Assembly: GCA_004794655.1 (NCBI GenBank)
Contig: SMMW01000641.1
Coordinates: 124,001 to 188,000, forward strand
Length of the DNA stretch: 64,000 bases
Origin: Marisa cornuarietis
Lineage: Eukaryota; Mollusca; Gastropoda; Architaenioglossa; Ampullariidae
Reading direction: 5' to 3'
Shown: piece by piece, positions 22,215 to 33,659 of the stretch
Numbering within the stretch: position 1 is the stretch's first letter
Layout: each line of letters begins with the position of its first letter
Translations under genes and position numbers: made by a program
The notes under the pieces: model-generated
Seen by the model: the letters and a program-made list of their open reading frames with translations, nothing else
What the model was told of the DNA's origin: nothing
The model's database searches: none

Positions 22215-25200
22215 TCATGCTTCAGCAATGACAAGGGTAAAAGATAAGAAAGAATGAACAAGGCTATAATACGACCCCTCTTTATTTGTCTCCAGCCAAA
22301 ATCTGTCTCCAGCCGCGGCTCGCACGGAGATACCAGAGGAACAAGAAGCTGTGTAGCCCACCTGTGCCGCCCTGGCTCTCACTAGTATGTTGGCATTCAT
22401 CTTGAGGTCAAACAAAATATCCTGAACGAAGGTTGGGAACATCTGGAAGTTGATGATGTATACTCCAGGGTACCGCGTGGTGTACACCCCAGTCACAGGG
22501 TCATAGCCGTCTCCAACATCAAAGACCTCGGTGAAGCGGATGGGGGCTTGGTTGGGGACGTTGGTCGTGTAGTCTTTAGTTTCAGGGAGCTTCCCTAGAA
22601 ACGCTGCCTTTGGTTCTGTAAGAAACAGTGTAACTATGACAACAGGTGTGGTAGAGAGACAAAGTATCTAACATCGTATTCCATTCTGTGGGAGGAGCAT
22701 GTGTTGCGTACTTAGTAGATGTAGACTCTTAAATAAGTGAATATTATAATTAGAGTATTGACATGACAGCGAGTCTTTAGTTGACATCACTTGTGAGGTT
22801 TGACCGGACACGTCAAATGCTGAACTTCGTATCCTGAGTATATAAAGAAAGGCAGGGATTTAATCATATCCTATTGGAGACGGGCGTTTAGATCAAATAA
22901 AAGGTAAACACATAGTACCTCATTGTACAAAGATACTAAATGTTTCTAAGGAACAATAAAGACAATCTAAAGATTAATTAAAAAAACAGATTGTGTAAAA
23001 GTTAATAAAGTTATACTATACTTAAATTCTGGGAACATCTGGAGGTTGATAAGGTTGTTAAGAAAGAAGGAGACAAGGTTTGGGCACAGGAACCCCCTCT
23101 ATCATACACAAATGGTTCAAACTTTATCGTCAGAAGTCAGAATAATAAAATAAGCATATCCTCAGGTTGGGCGTAACTGAAAGAGACTGATGTTTTGAAT
23201 TACATCTGACAAAAATTATGGATTGTAAAAGAATCTGTTACAATTATGTCTAAGTTTCAGGCCGGTGTCTGTAGGCCTCCATGTTTCCTTACCGGCTGGA
23301 GGGGGCGAGCTCTCTCTCTCTCTTTCTTTTATTTCGTGTGGTGCCTTCGAGTTTTTATCGTATTTGGTGTTTGCTGATAACTGTTAATCTGTGCTTTTCG
23401 CTGTGTTTCACCTGTCACTGTTGTGGACTATTTTCTGAGCCTATGCCCCATTTTTGTCGTCTTTATCGTCTGACGGTCGTGAACGCCATATCTACATCAT
23501 CTCCACTCCTGGAGTTTTGCTTGTTGATGTAAATCATCTCCACCCTGCAGATTGCTCAACACTTTCTGCTCTACTTCGGTACATTTTCCTCGCAACATTC
23601 TTCCCGCTGCTTTAGATTGTGGATGTCCGTGAGTCAACAAGCATGGACTTGATTCTCTCATCTCTTGTCTACATCGTTGCCTCCTGCTTCATCTATTTTC
23701 TTCAATTCCGCTGTACGTGTTGATGTGACCTCCGTGCAGTCGTATGTGCGTTAACAATGAACAACTTTATGTTTATGTTATATGTGCCGCCACCTCCACC
23801 ACTAATTATTCCACTGATACTACGACTACAAATCTCAGCTGCAGCTGGTGGTTAACTCAGCTGTTGTCACTGCATCTGTGCAGACGGCATTCACTTTGAA
23901 ACACAAGGAACTCTTTGTTTTGAGACCATTATTCTTCTCATGTCTGTGTTTATATTTTAAGCGCCTTGAGTCTGGCTGATGCTGGAAAAAGGCGATATTC
24001 AAATGATCTATTGATTGATTGATTGATTTATTTATTTACTATTTCGCGAAGGATGACAGACTGTGATGCGGGACGTAGACAGATCCCTTTGTCTTGTGTT
24101 GCCTGATGTTGATCAGATTCTCCTTTTTCTGTCAGACAATCCTATCCAGATAACCACAAGACAGTCTTTGTTTAACTGACTGCTCATTATGGGCACCTGT
24201 GTGCAACGAGTACCAAACTGTGATATATTTAAGTACAGGCTAGATGGTTTAAAGCATCAATTTCATAACCTTACGATTATCTCCCTTATTGTCAGACGTT
24301 TTGTTAACAAGTTTCTACTTTAGTTAGTGCTTTCTCTTTGCTAGCTTGCAAAGTGTAACAGTTTGCTGATCATGACACCACTGTGTTGTTACATCTAAAA
24401 TGAACGGTAGATAAATGTTTTGCCTTTGTATGCTGTTTATCTCCCTTACAGCACGGGCTCTAGCCTACTCTGTATAAAGAAATGGGGTGGAAAAGTGTGC
24501 CTGCAGGTGTTGGGGTCAACATAGTATTGCCGTTCTGTTATTCAGATAATCTTAACACCTTCAATAAGGACCTGACCTGATTCTCAAATCAAAGAAAATA
24601 CTTGTGCTCAAATATTTGCGCTCTTTTTTCAGTAGTCAGCTGCAGCCTCTCACCTCCAGACCGCTATTATTGGCATATTACTTTCTCTTTTATCAAACTT
24701 AATATCTGATCACATGCCAGAGTCTTTCTTTGTACTCATTTGCAAACAACTACCAAAATATTATGGCCTCCATGAACCTGCGATGTTTAAAACTTGATGT
24801 TTAAGTAAACGACTATTCTGCAGCTCATTTTTTTTGAAAGGAAAATTTAAAACTGACGCTACTTATAATTTTTGCGCAACTTGCATTATGGCCTAACTTT
24901 CCCTTGAGATAATCCTCATTTGTGTAGATATTTGTCTTATAATTGTCAGTATATCGTAACTAGTCTGTCTCTGTGTGCCAACATGGCCAAAACGACATTG
25001 GGATACGTTTACAACAAACAAAGTATATTTTCCAGTAAACTTTGATAACCTCATCTTACGACTTGTTCGAAAGACATGTTTTCTTCTCTTGATTTGCTGG
25101 AATGGATGTCAGCATACAAATCTGAACTTGGCATCTTACTTACGTGGAGGAGAACTGCACTCCGTTGCTTGGTTAGTCCTCGTTCCTTCCACACCAGACC

Positions 25201-28200
25201 GATTTGCTTGCAGGTCCGCCTGTACACAACATTACTTCTTCACATCCAAGTATTTGACCGTTACGACAGTTTTAAAGTATAGGACACGTTTTGTTTACTT
25301 AAATCATAATGCATCCATGCATAGACTTGAGTGTGAATTAAATTAGGAGAAAGTGAAACAACCTGAAGCAGGGAGAGTCTTTGACGAAGGGCTGATAACT
25401 CTTTTCTCATCTCAGCTTCCTGAAGTTGCGTGCGCAGCTCCGATATTTCCCCTGCTAACCTCGACAACATGGATGTTTGCGGATTTCTGTGTGCAAAAAA
25501 AAGTTTTTCTGCTTAAAAATTATCTTTTGATACCGTCTTACTAGCATTGATCAATTTCTGCAGGTATTAGTAAATATCACACACCATCCTCTTAACACAA
25601 AAATTATTACAATAACTGGCATAACTGAAGACTGTGAAAACGACAGTGGGTGAAGTTTGTTTATTATTGCTGCTCTGAGATAAACATTAGACCAAGAAAC
25701 CTATAAATTTTTGGAATGGAGAAAACTTTACAATAAAAGTAATGAAAATCGCTTTCTCCGTGGTACCCGGCAAAGCCCCGATCGTGGCCCATCGTGTTAA
25801 GAGGGTTTTAATCAGTTATTGATCAGTAGGCAGCATGTAGGTCTGTCTGCAGCGATGGACTCAATTATATTTTGAATTCGCAGGCTGCCCCTCATCCCTC
25901 ATTGAGAGACTTCAGAAAGTACAGAACTCCGCTGCACGTCTGGTGCTTAGAGCCACGAAACGGGACCATGTCACTCCTCTCCTTCAAAACGAAGGAAAAC
26001 ACTGGCTACCCATCCGTTCTCGCATCCAGTACAAACTGTCTGTGCTGTGTTAATTTCTTTGCAGCCTCCTGTCCTGACTATTTCTCTGAACTTCTCTTCC
26101 CTTACATCCCGGCCAGACGACTCCGCTCTTCGTCTGACGACCGTATCCTAACTGTTCCTGTCACCAGAACAACAACATATGGTCACAGGACTTTTGGTTA
26201 CCGTGCAGCAAAACAATGGAACTCTCTTCCTTTCCATATCCGCCACCTTCCTACAACTAAATCCTTCAAATCTGCACTGAAAACGCACCTCTTCCTTGAG
26301 CTTTACTCCTAACACAGTCCACACAATGCTCGTCCTTCTTACCCTCCCCCCTTCTGCTCTTGCTACTTGTCTCCCCATCTTTCTCTATATTTTCTATGTT
26401 CCTGTTACTTGCTGCCTTTTTGTGTTTTCTATCTTTGTTTCTTCCGTCCCTCGTGTTCTATCCATGCAGTCCATGTCTCTTCCTTGTTTTAAGCGCTAAG
26501 AGCATGCTCTCTATGTAACAGGGTGGGACGAGGTTCACTTGCTCAGTCTCACCACAATGATTAAGACAACACCGTCGTGGGTTGAGTCCGGTTTACTATT
26601 GTGTCAGAGGATAGGTCTGACTAGGCGAAAGCTCTAACAACTTGGTGGGGCGATGCGACCACCTCTCTTCTCTCCGTTCGACTCCCTTCTCTTCTCCCTC
26701 TCTCACGCTCTTATCCCCCTCATACCCGACTTTTCTAGAAGCCCTGTCCTTGTTACTAGGCGACCCCCTTCCGCTCTCCTTCGGCCGGGTCGCCATTCGG
26801 CCAGTGGTTTTCCCCAACCCCCTCCCACTCTCTTTCGGTCACAAGGTATGTCACCTACCTTTCTATCCCTGTGTGTGTGTGTGTGTGTGTGTGCAATGCG
26901 TGTGTGTACCTGTGTCTGTGCCTGCCATACCCCATACTACTATACACACCCCCTCGAGGAGAAATGTCGTCCTCGACATTTAAACCTGCAACCCGGTTTT
27001 CTAATATAAACATACTACAAACATATATAAATACAGAGTAAATGAATCTACATATATCCAATCACAATATCGTCAAAGTCCTTTCCTTATAAAGTCCGAA
27101 TAGCGTGCGAGTCTGTGTGTGTTTACAACAGTGGCCAGACAGCCTCAATTATCATGCTTTTAACAGTCTCATGAAGTTTTTCTGCTGACAGTTTGTTTAG
27201 CAACAAGTTAATTTTCTGGCATCTCAGGCAGTCGTCTGGGCTCGGCTGCTGGCGAAGTACAAATTCGTCTGCTCTCATCCACGCTGGTTGCTGACGTGGC
27301 CTTGCTGACACTCGAGGGGCGTGGTGTGGTGACGGTGGTGGTGTGACCACCGTATGCTGCCTGGCGCCCTCCTCCTCCTCCTCTCTCCCCCCTTCCTGAG
27401 TGGATGGGACTTCCCTGTCGTTGACGTTAGGCAATGGAGGCTGCGCAGTGGCTTCCAAATCTGGGTCAAGGACCGGACGGGGTAACTCCATCTCGTCTTC
27501 GTCCCTACCCTGCTCTTCCTCGCTACTAACTGCACTCGCCATCGGTTGCCCTCTTGACCTGGTGGCTGGCGGCCGTCTAGGTACTAGCACCGTGCTATAT
27601 GTGTCGCTGTCGCTCTTACTTTCACGGGCGGATGAATCTGCTCTGTTGTCATTTCTGAGCGGGCGGCGTAGTGTTCGTGGCCTGCGATGAGGCAAGTGAT
27701 CTCTCGCACCTTCCTGTTGAGGTTCGTCCTCTAATATGCCGCCCACTGGTAGCAACATGTTGCGGTTACGAGTCCGATTTTTCTTTGAGCCGTTTGCTAG
27801 CTCTACTTTGCACTTCACACGTGTGACCTGGCCACCATCCATTTTCTTGGTTGCAAAATTCTCGGTGCGGCTGCTAATCCTGTCTTTGATACGCGACTGC
27901 TGTTTCACTGTCCGATATGGCGAGATAGTCATTGAGTCCACACAGTTTGGTGCCGCCTTGGTCATACCTGTGGCGCGTTCGCACGGAACCTTGTTGACTG
28001 GATTGATGGTGTGTAAGCAGCGCGCGTACGCCAGTCTATTGCGATTCATTCGCAGAGCTCTGTCCCGCATCGCTAGGCAACTAAAAGAACGATGCAGTGA
28101 CGGTTGCAGCTGTGCGTCCTGCAGGAACTGGGGTCCATGCTTCTCTTGTGCCTGGTGCATAAGTTGCTCCAGGACATTTGTACCTAGCTGCACTGGAACA

Positions 28201-30485
28201 CTGTCGCTGTACCTGGTCGATGACACCACCAACAGTAGGCAAGGGCGGCTGTCAGCCCCGCCCCCTGCCCCTTCCACTCGTATGTCCGCTTTGATGTACC
28301 CTATGTACGGGAGCAGTCGGCCATCTGCACACTCAATATGTAACACTTCTTGAAGCGGACGGATGGCCAGGTGTGCCAGTTTCTGACGATAGAATGTGTC
28401 CGTCACAGTCGACACAGTGGCACCCGTGTCTAGTAGCGCTGCTGTGGCTACACCTTCGATACAGACATCTACACACGTGCTGGGTCCTATCAATGTTTCC
28501 TCCCAACCGGGGCCGCGTGCTGGCGTGTGTTGGCCTACCGGTTGCTCCCTTCTGCAGACCAGCTTGTAGTTTAACGGTGTGCGCAGATGGTCAGCGCGCA
28601 CTCGACACCCAACTTGAATGTGGCCTTTGCCACCACATCTAAAACATGTCGGCCCCTCGTCCTCATAGGAGGGGCGTGGCGGCCGCTGCTTTGGCTCTTT
28701 GCTGGCAGCGGGCCCGTCGCCTGGCCTCTGTTGCAGTTGCCGCTGCAACGACTGCACCTCCGCCGACAGTTTCTTCACCTCCGCCCTCCAGTCCTCGATG
28801 GGGGTCGGTTGTGCCACTTTAGCTGCTGCTTGTCTACCAGCACCTGGTTTGTGGGCTGGTTCCTCGGCGTCTCTCTCCACCTGCCGTATGAAGCGGAATA
28901 GACTATCCACGTCTGCCTCCATCTCGAACTTGTAGGCAGTCCTGTCCTTCAGGGGCTGACGCAAGCCACCCCATAGTCTGCAGCGCAGCGTCTCATCATA
29001 CACGCGCTTCTCAATGAGGCGCGCATTCAGGGCTTGTGTCAGGGTGTCTTCAATGCGACACCGCCACTGAGTAACATCCTCCCCGGCCTCCTGGCGCGCG
29101 TTGTAAAAGGCGCCGAGTATGTCCTGGTCATATAGCACCAGACCAAATATGCTGTCAAACTTTTTTAACAGTTCGTCTAGTGTAGCTTGCGGACCCAGAC
29201 GCATGGCCACTCTTGCCGCCTCTCCTTTCAATGAACGGCGAACAGCCTCCAACACAATGTCATCAGTATATCGTCCCCGCAAGCACATCAGTTCATACCT
29301 CCAGAGGTCGAGCGCCGTGTCGCTGCTTCTCCCGCCAGAGAAGGGTGGCAGTCGTGGTATCTGCGGCCCGCTCGCCTTCGACACTGTAGCTCCCGTTGTC
29401 TCGGCATCGTCTGCCATCCACTGTTGTAAGTTAGCGGCGATGTCTGCTGTGGGCTTCACCGCCAGGTTCCTGTAGGCCTCCAGTACTTGCATTTCCTCTT
29501 CTGTCAATTCCATTTTCGGCACTAAGCTTCACTCAAAGTTTCGCCCAGTGCCCCACATTGGGCGCCAAAAATGTAACAGGGTGGGACGAGGTTCACTTGC
29601 TCAGTCTCACCACAATGATTAAGACAACACCGTCGTGGGTTGAGTCCGGTTTACTATTGTGTCAGAGGATAGGTCTGACTAGGCGAAAGCTCTAACAACT
29701 TGGTGGGGCGATGCGACCACCTCTCTTCTCTCCGTTCGACTCCCTTCTCTTCTCCCTCTCTCACGCTCTTATCCCCCTCATACCCGACTTTTCTAGAAGC
29801 CCTGTCCTTGTTACTAGGCGACCCCCTTCCGCTCTCCTTCGGCCGGGTCGCCATTCGGCCAGTGGTTTTCCCCAACCCCCTCCCACTCTCTTTCGGTCAC
29901 AAGGTATGTCACCTACCTTTCTATCCCTGTGTGTGTGTGTGTGTGTGCAATGCGTGTGTGTACCTGTGTCTGTGCCTGCCATACCCCATACTACTATATC
30001 TATGAGAGTGAATATGCGCTATACAAATCTTCATTTATTATCATCATTATTATTAATTTGACGAAGTTCATATAATAATTTATACCTTGATTTAATAACA
30101 ATATTTAATTTTAAATATGGGTTAAACCGGTCATGAATCAGAATAACTATATTTTTTTTTATTAATGAACAGTTTATAACTGAACTGTTGTAGTTCTCAG
30201 GTACTTCAGTAGTTAACCCAAAGGAGTGTTTTAAAAGGCCAGTTGTATAAATATCGTATTAGACGAGTAGTCTATGTCTATCTTAATATATCCGTAAGCC
30301 AACAAAAGGCATATACTTCTTACTACGGCACTTGATGTCCACATTTTGTAATATGGATTGTAAGAGCAACTCGCTTGCAAATGGCGTTGTTGTCATGACC
30401 TCGCCCTCTCTTGCCCCCCTTTTATTGTTCATCTGGTTAGAGGAGGCAAGTAATGTATCTTTTATCTGTGGCGCCCTGACTGCCA

Positions 30486-30533
<48 letters not shown>

Positions 30534-31227
30534 TACGCGCGCTTAACGTGTTAGTTCGACAGCTATGATTAAGCTAGAAGTTTGGTTAGAGTAAAGGTCT
30601 GGATGAAGTATTTTATTTTAGACAATGACTGACAGACAAAAGAATAGAGCATAAAGTGATCGCGTTGGGCTGTTCGCGCAGTCTGTTGACAACATGACAG
30701 TCACACTTGTTGGTTTCTGTGAGTTATTTTCTAACCAATCCTTACCGTATTGTGAATAATGTATAGAGTTATGTATTTCGTAAAAATTTTCATGATTCTA
30801 CTGTGGGAAAAGATAAAGCGCTGATCAGCAACAACAGCTTAGCAGAACGTTACCAAACGACATGACAATGACTAACAGTAACGAGACTTGAACAGTGATG
30901 TTGGAGATGTTACCCATTATCTATGCTTCAACTACTGTTCCCATACAGATGTACTCATATTTTAACAAAAGGCGTGACAAAGCTTGAAGTTTAAATGAAA
31001 GTTTGAGTAATGAGTTGTTACCCCTGAAGCCCACTTCTGCAGTCCTGTTTGACATCTGTTACAGACTTGCGAAGAACTTCCATCTCCGCCTCTAGACGCT
31101 GAAGTCGTCTGCTGTGCTGAATCTCTGACTCCCGTAGTCTGACAAGACTTGTAGTCTCATTAAGTGACAGTGACAGTGACAGTGTCACCATCACCAGCAG
31201 ACACACAGTCACGCCTATCACCGTCAT
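22215..31227 (-). CDS. C1q-domain protein, gene B
   Basis: Paralogue of gene A, about 268 residues. Coding exons on the minus strand: 31022-31227, 25363-25486, 25144-25219, 22215-22615; intron phases 2, 0, 1. Exon 1: signal peptide (MTVIGVTVCLLVMVTLSL) and helix with a Cys near its end. Exon 2: coiled coil (ISELRTQLQEAEMRKEL). Exon 3: 25-residue hinge starting ADLQ, exactly as long as in gene C. Exon 4: C1q head with PKAAFLGKLPE, FTEVFDVGDGYDPVTG, GVYIINFQMFP and SFLSFTLVIAEA. Likely secreted and trimeric. Intron 1 is 5.5 kb because of a LINE with an LTR element inside it. All coding exons are open and the splice sites intact, so the gene is probably functional despite the insertions. Donors of exons 2 and 3 were fixed by phase. 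Confidence 0.85.
23027..23060 (-). pseudogene. C1q exon fragment
   Basis: Minus-strand sequence reads LINLQMFPEF, matching the central strand of the C1q head; nucleotides agree closely with about 13866-13895 of gene A (TCTGGGAACATCTGGAGG shared). About 30 bp only; no flanking C1q homology seen. Lies in intron 3 of gene B. Confidence 0.6.
23260..24040 (+). mobile_element. Possible retroelement 3' end with (TTGA)n tail
   Basis: Ends in AAGCGCCTTGAGTCTGGCTG, GGCGATATTCAAAT and then GATTGATTGATTGATT, the form of CR1/L2-type LINE or SINE tails. The left boundary is a guess. No coding motif recognised. Confidence 0.35.
26514..26944. repeat. Left LTR (3' LTR in element sense)
   Basis: Begins TGTAACAGGGTGGGACGAGG and ends ATACTACTATA. 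Apart from a GT run longer by two units it appears identical to the right LTR. A G-rich tract (GAGGGGGTGTG on the minus strand, 26945-26955) directly inside is the likely polypurine tract. Target duplication TCTA at 26510-26513. Confidence 0.9.
27123..29522 (-). CDS. Gag-protease ORF fused to a pol C-terminal tail
   Basis: Intact 799-residue frame. Residues about 50-230: Gag capsid region of the type related to PNMA proteins (IPRLPPFSGG, DLWRYELMCL). Residues 243-268: short coiled coil. Residues 293-306: CCHC zinc knuckle CFRCGGKGHIQVGC. Residues 363-367: LLDTG, the active-site motif of an aspartic protease. From about 485 on there is no homology I recognise until RNRNMLLPVGGI (about 600) and an Arg/acidic-rich tail, which resemble the extreme end of Gypsy pol. 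The polymerase and integrase parts are missing, yet the frame is kept, so this looks like an internal deletion selected for or lucky in frame. Particles could form from Gag; reverse transcription would need help in trans. First ATG at 29522, 28 bases from the primer site. Confidence 0.85.
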   Translation of the reverse strand: MPKMELTEEEMQVLEAYRNLAVKPTADIAANLQQWMADDAETTGATVSKASGPQIPRLPPFSGGRSSDTALDLWRYELMCLRGRYTDDIVLEAVRRSLKGEAARVAMRLGPQATLDELLKKFDSIFGLVLYDQDILGAFYNARQEAGEDVTQWRCRIEDTLTQALNARLIEKRVYDETLRCRLWGGLRQPLKDRTAYKFEMEADVDSLFRFIRQVERDAEEPAHKPGAGRQAAAKVAQPTPIEDWRAEVKKLSAEVQSLQRQLQQRPGDGPAASKEPKQRPPRPSYEDEGPTCFRCGGKGHIQVGCRVRADHLRTPLNYKLVCRREQPVGQHTPARGPGWEETLIGPSTCVDVCIEGVATAALLDTGATVSTVTDTFYRQKLAHLAIRPLQEVLHIECADGRLLPYIGYIKADIRVEGAGGGADSRPCLLLVVSSTRYSDSVPVQLGTNVLEQLMHQAQEKHGPQFLQDAQLQPSLHRSFSCLAMRDRALRMNRNRLAYARCLHTINPVNKVPCERATGMTKAAPNCVDSMTISPYRTVKQQSRIKDRISSRTENFATKKMDGGQVTRVKCKVELANGSKKNRTRNRNMLLPVGGILEDEPQQEGARDHLPHRRPRTLRRPLRNDNRADSSARESKSDSDTYSTVLVPRRPPATRSRGQPMASAVSSEEEQGRDEDEMELPRPVLDPDLEATAQPPLPNVNDREVPSTQEGGREEEEEGARQHTVVTPPPSPHHAPRVSARPRQQPAWMRADEFVLRQQPSPDDCLRCQKINLLLNKLSAEKLHETVKSMIIEAVWPLL
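29572..29998. repeat. Right LTR (5' LTR in element sense)
   Basis: Same sequence as the left LTR, with GT run shorter by four bases. Followed by TCTA target duplication. On the minus strand the LTR starts TATAGTAG rather than the usual TG; the left copy has an extra TG at the tract border, as expected if two end bases were trimmed at integration. Confidence 0.9.
30061..31021. other. Intron 1 remainder of gene B
   Basis: AT-rich DNA with a (GT)n run at 30487-30529. No coding sequence recognised. Confidence 0.5.
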
Positions 31228-31473
31228 GGTTGTGTGGACGAGGGTCTGTCGATTAAACAAAAATCTTGATCATTTATAAGCGACTCGGCTTCACCGATCG
31301 CGGGTAGAGATCATGGCAACGCATTTCAAGAAATAAGGCCTGAAAATGAGTAAAAGTTTCAACAGATGACAGTGCAATTGTAGTAGATCCTTAAAATATT
31401 ATCCCACCCCCTACAAAGAAAAAAAGAAAAGAAGTAAAGAGGATGTTGACAAAGATAATGACTTCTACTTTAC

Positions 31474-31531
31474 CTTCTAGCAGCAAGGCTAATAGTATAC
31501 TCACAGCTAGAACTGTGCCCACTTTATATAC
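31474..31531 (-). promoter_or_regulatory. Core promoter and 5'-UTR exon of C1q gene B
   Basis: Minus-strand TATATAAAGT (31522-31531) followed about 50 nt on by donor TAGAAG|GTAAAG (exon end 31474). It splices to the acceptor at 31245, again 18 nt before the ATG. Expected start of transcription about 31495-31500. Confidence 0.65.
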
Positions 31532-33210
31532 AACCGGTACTGTCACACAATGCGTGTATTTCTAAGGGAAACATTTGTGGAACATGTGGGCTTTCAAAAT
31601 AACATGGACTGAGCCAAACAATGGCTGAATATCTCCCCTCATGCACATTCTTAGGCTGCCACCGCCTAGTGTTATTTTACTGATGGAATTTTTGATGCGT
31701 AGATGATTTAATGCAAAATGATCTGCGATGCCAAGATGCCAGATAAATGACTTGATAGCAACTGAGATAAAGATCCCGACAATAACTTCCTATTATTCTT
31801 GCATAAAAGAACACGACAGGGTCGCATATACTCCCTTCCCCTCATATCCGACACCTGGCATTGTAGTGGGTGACGCCCTAGGCACAACGTGTCCCTCTTG
31901 CAGACCATTAATGTCTGTGTGTGTGACATAACACAGTCACTGTCACGGATCGACCCGTGACAGTAATGAATGGTAGAAATGGAGTTAGCTCCCTGTTTGT
32001 TTTGTACAGCAGGGTTAGTGGCCCTTGGGGGGGTACGTTTTTGCTATGGTTGAAAGGCGTGACGTAAAAGATGAGTATGTCGTGGGGTGTCGTCTGCAAG
32101 AGCGCAGAAGTTTCTGGAGAGAAAGGAAAAAGGATGTTTTGAGTGGAATGTACCGGTGTGAGTGTGTGATTTTTCGAGAAAAGTAAACAAGGTCGGCATT
32201 TGGAGTATTGCTGGGAGTATATAGGCTTAGTGTTTCACCAGTTGTTGTGTTTCTACTGGTTTATTCAGAAAATTGGAGTATTGCTGTGTGTGTGTGTGAA
32301 AAGATTCGTCAGTTGTTGTGTCTCTGCCAGTAGATTCTATATTGGAGTAATTCCTGTGCTTTTGAAGATTCGTAGTGGTGTGTATTTTTATATAATTTCA
32401 AGGATTATTACAGGCAAGTGTGTATCTGTGGGTGCGTGAGTGGTGATCAGACGTTGACAGTGTGAAGTGGTCAGGTACGTTTTGAGAAACTGTTGAACAT
32501 TGGAAGAAAATGAAGCTGATATAGAGAGGAGACGGTGAGCGACGTTTGAGTGGAAGGTTGAAAGAAGACATTTACGTTGTTGAAAGGATACTTAGAATAT
32601 TAGTAGGGTTTATGTAATCATTAATTTAGCTGCGATATATGTTGATGTAACTTTTATTTGAAATTCGTTGAGTGTGGGAGAATATTTGGATTTTGTTTTT
32701 AATTATAGAGATATAGGAACCCACGTGCAGGTCTTTGTATTTTGTTGTGTGAAAGGACACGTGAAGAACGCTGTGAGGTCAGTGTGTGTTGTATGCGACC
32801 TGTCCACACTTCCCGTGCGTTCTTGACAGTCACAGTCAACCACCTCATTGACGACATGTTCACAATATTTTATTACATCCGCACGTGCTGCAACCGCCAC
32901 CGTCGTCTAGGAAAAAAAACAACAACAAAGCACTCCCAATGACCATCAATGCATTTTTTACAACAGGTTTTATATCATATTCCCATTTAGTGGCAATATA
33001 GTTATCACCGTTACATGTGAACGCATTTGAAGTCCAAGAGCATTTTGAAATTATAATAAGGCATACATCCGGGCATTACAAGTTTGTAAACATATGAAGT
33101 TATACTGTTACAGGCTTGTATTTATGCTTTTAGGGACGGTCTTGGGGTTGGGGTGGGGGTCGTCAACTTTAGTGAACGGATGAAGTTACTGGCCCTCAGT
33201 CTTATCACAA
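31532..33210. other. Spacer upstream of gene B
   Basis: No gene recognised. A near-perfect palindrome lies at about 31942-31962 (CTGTCACGGATCGACCCGTGACAG). GT-rich low-complexity DNA at 32.2-32.5 kb. Confidence 0.45.
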
Positions 33211-33227
33211 ACGTCTTATAAACGCGT

Positions 33228-33640
33228 GGTCTGATGACTGAGGTTTGATGTCTGGCTTCCAGCTGTCATACGTCACCTTATGACTGAGGTTTGATGTCTG
33301 GCTTCTGACGCTCGTACGTCATTTGATGACTGAGGTATGGTGTGTGGCTGCCAGCTGTCGTAGGTTACCTTATGACTGAGGCTGGATGTCTGGCTTCCGA
33401 CTGTTGTACGTCATTTGATGACTGAGGTATATGGTGTGTGGCTGCCAGCTGTCGTGCGTCACCTTATGACTGAGGTTTGATGTGTAGCTGTCAACTGTCG
33501 TACGTCACCTTATGACTGAGGTATGGTGTGTGGCTGTCAACTGTCGTACGTCACCTTATGACTGAGGTTTGATGTGTAGCTGTCAACTGTCGTACGTCAC
33601 CTTATGATTGAGGTTTGATGACTGGCTGCCAGCTGTGGGA
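33228..33640. repeat. 46-bp minisatellite
   Basis: About nine units with core TATGACTGAGGTTTGATGTC and a CTGTCGTACGTCACCT end. Units alternate between GCTTCCAGCTG, GCTGCCAGCTG and GCTGTCAACTG forms. Confidence 0.85.
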
Positions 33641-33659
33641 TTGCATATGTTCGCAGAAT

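Larger units (their letters stand above)
26514..29998 (-). mobile_element. Young non-autonomous Gypsy-type LTR retrotransposon
   Basis: 3.5-kb element with two nearly identical LTRs (431 and 427 bp) and a TCTA target duplication (26510-26513 and 29999-30002). The primer site TGGCGCCCAATGTGGGGC lies four bases inside the right LTR (29550-29567, minus strand), and a polypurine tract lies inside the left LTR. Only one long ORF, with Gag and protease parts but no reverse transcriptase, RNase H or integrase core. It must have moved with enzymes supplied by a full-length relative. Inserted in a LINE inside intron 1 of C1q gene B, opposite to the LINE and in the same sense as the gene. Confidence 0.9.
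25877..30060 (+). mobile_element. 5'-truncated CR1/L2-type LINE split by an LTR element
   Basis: The plus strand encodes the end of a non-LTR reverse transcriptase polyprotein: RLQKVQNSAARLVLRATKR, HWLPIRSRIQYKLSVLC, a frameshift near 26045, then FGYRAAKQWNSLPFHIR and LKTHLFLE, stop at 26312. The 3' UTR runs to 26513 and resumes at 30003 (TGAGAGTGAATATGCGCTATACAAATC) after the 3.5-kb insert. The family tail GCGCTAAGAGCATGCTCTCT is intact across the junction. Exact clade (L2, CR1 or a relative) not decided. Confidence 0.75.

Noticed and set aside
26642..27009. Plus-strand frames of about 115 codons (MVGRCDHLSS, MRPPLFSPF).
   Set aside because: They lie in the LTR, are repeated in both LTRs, and consist of CT-rich low-complexity sequence and the GT run.
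27736..28353. A 205-codon plus-strand frame opposite the Gag ORF.
   Set aside because: Antisense shadow of the 799-codon Gag-protease frame; no domain of its own.
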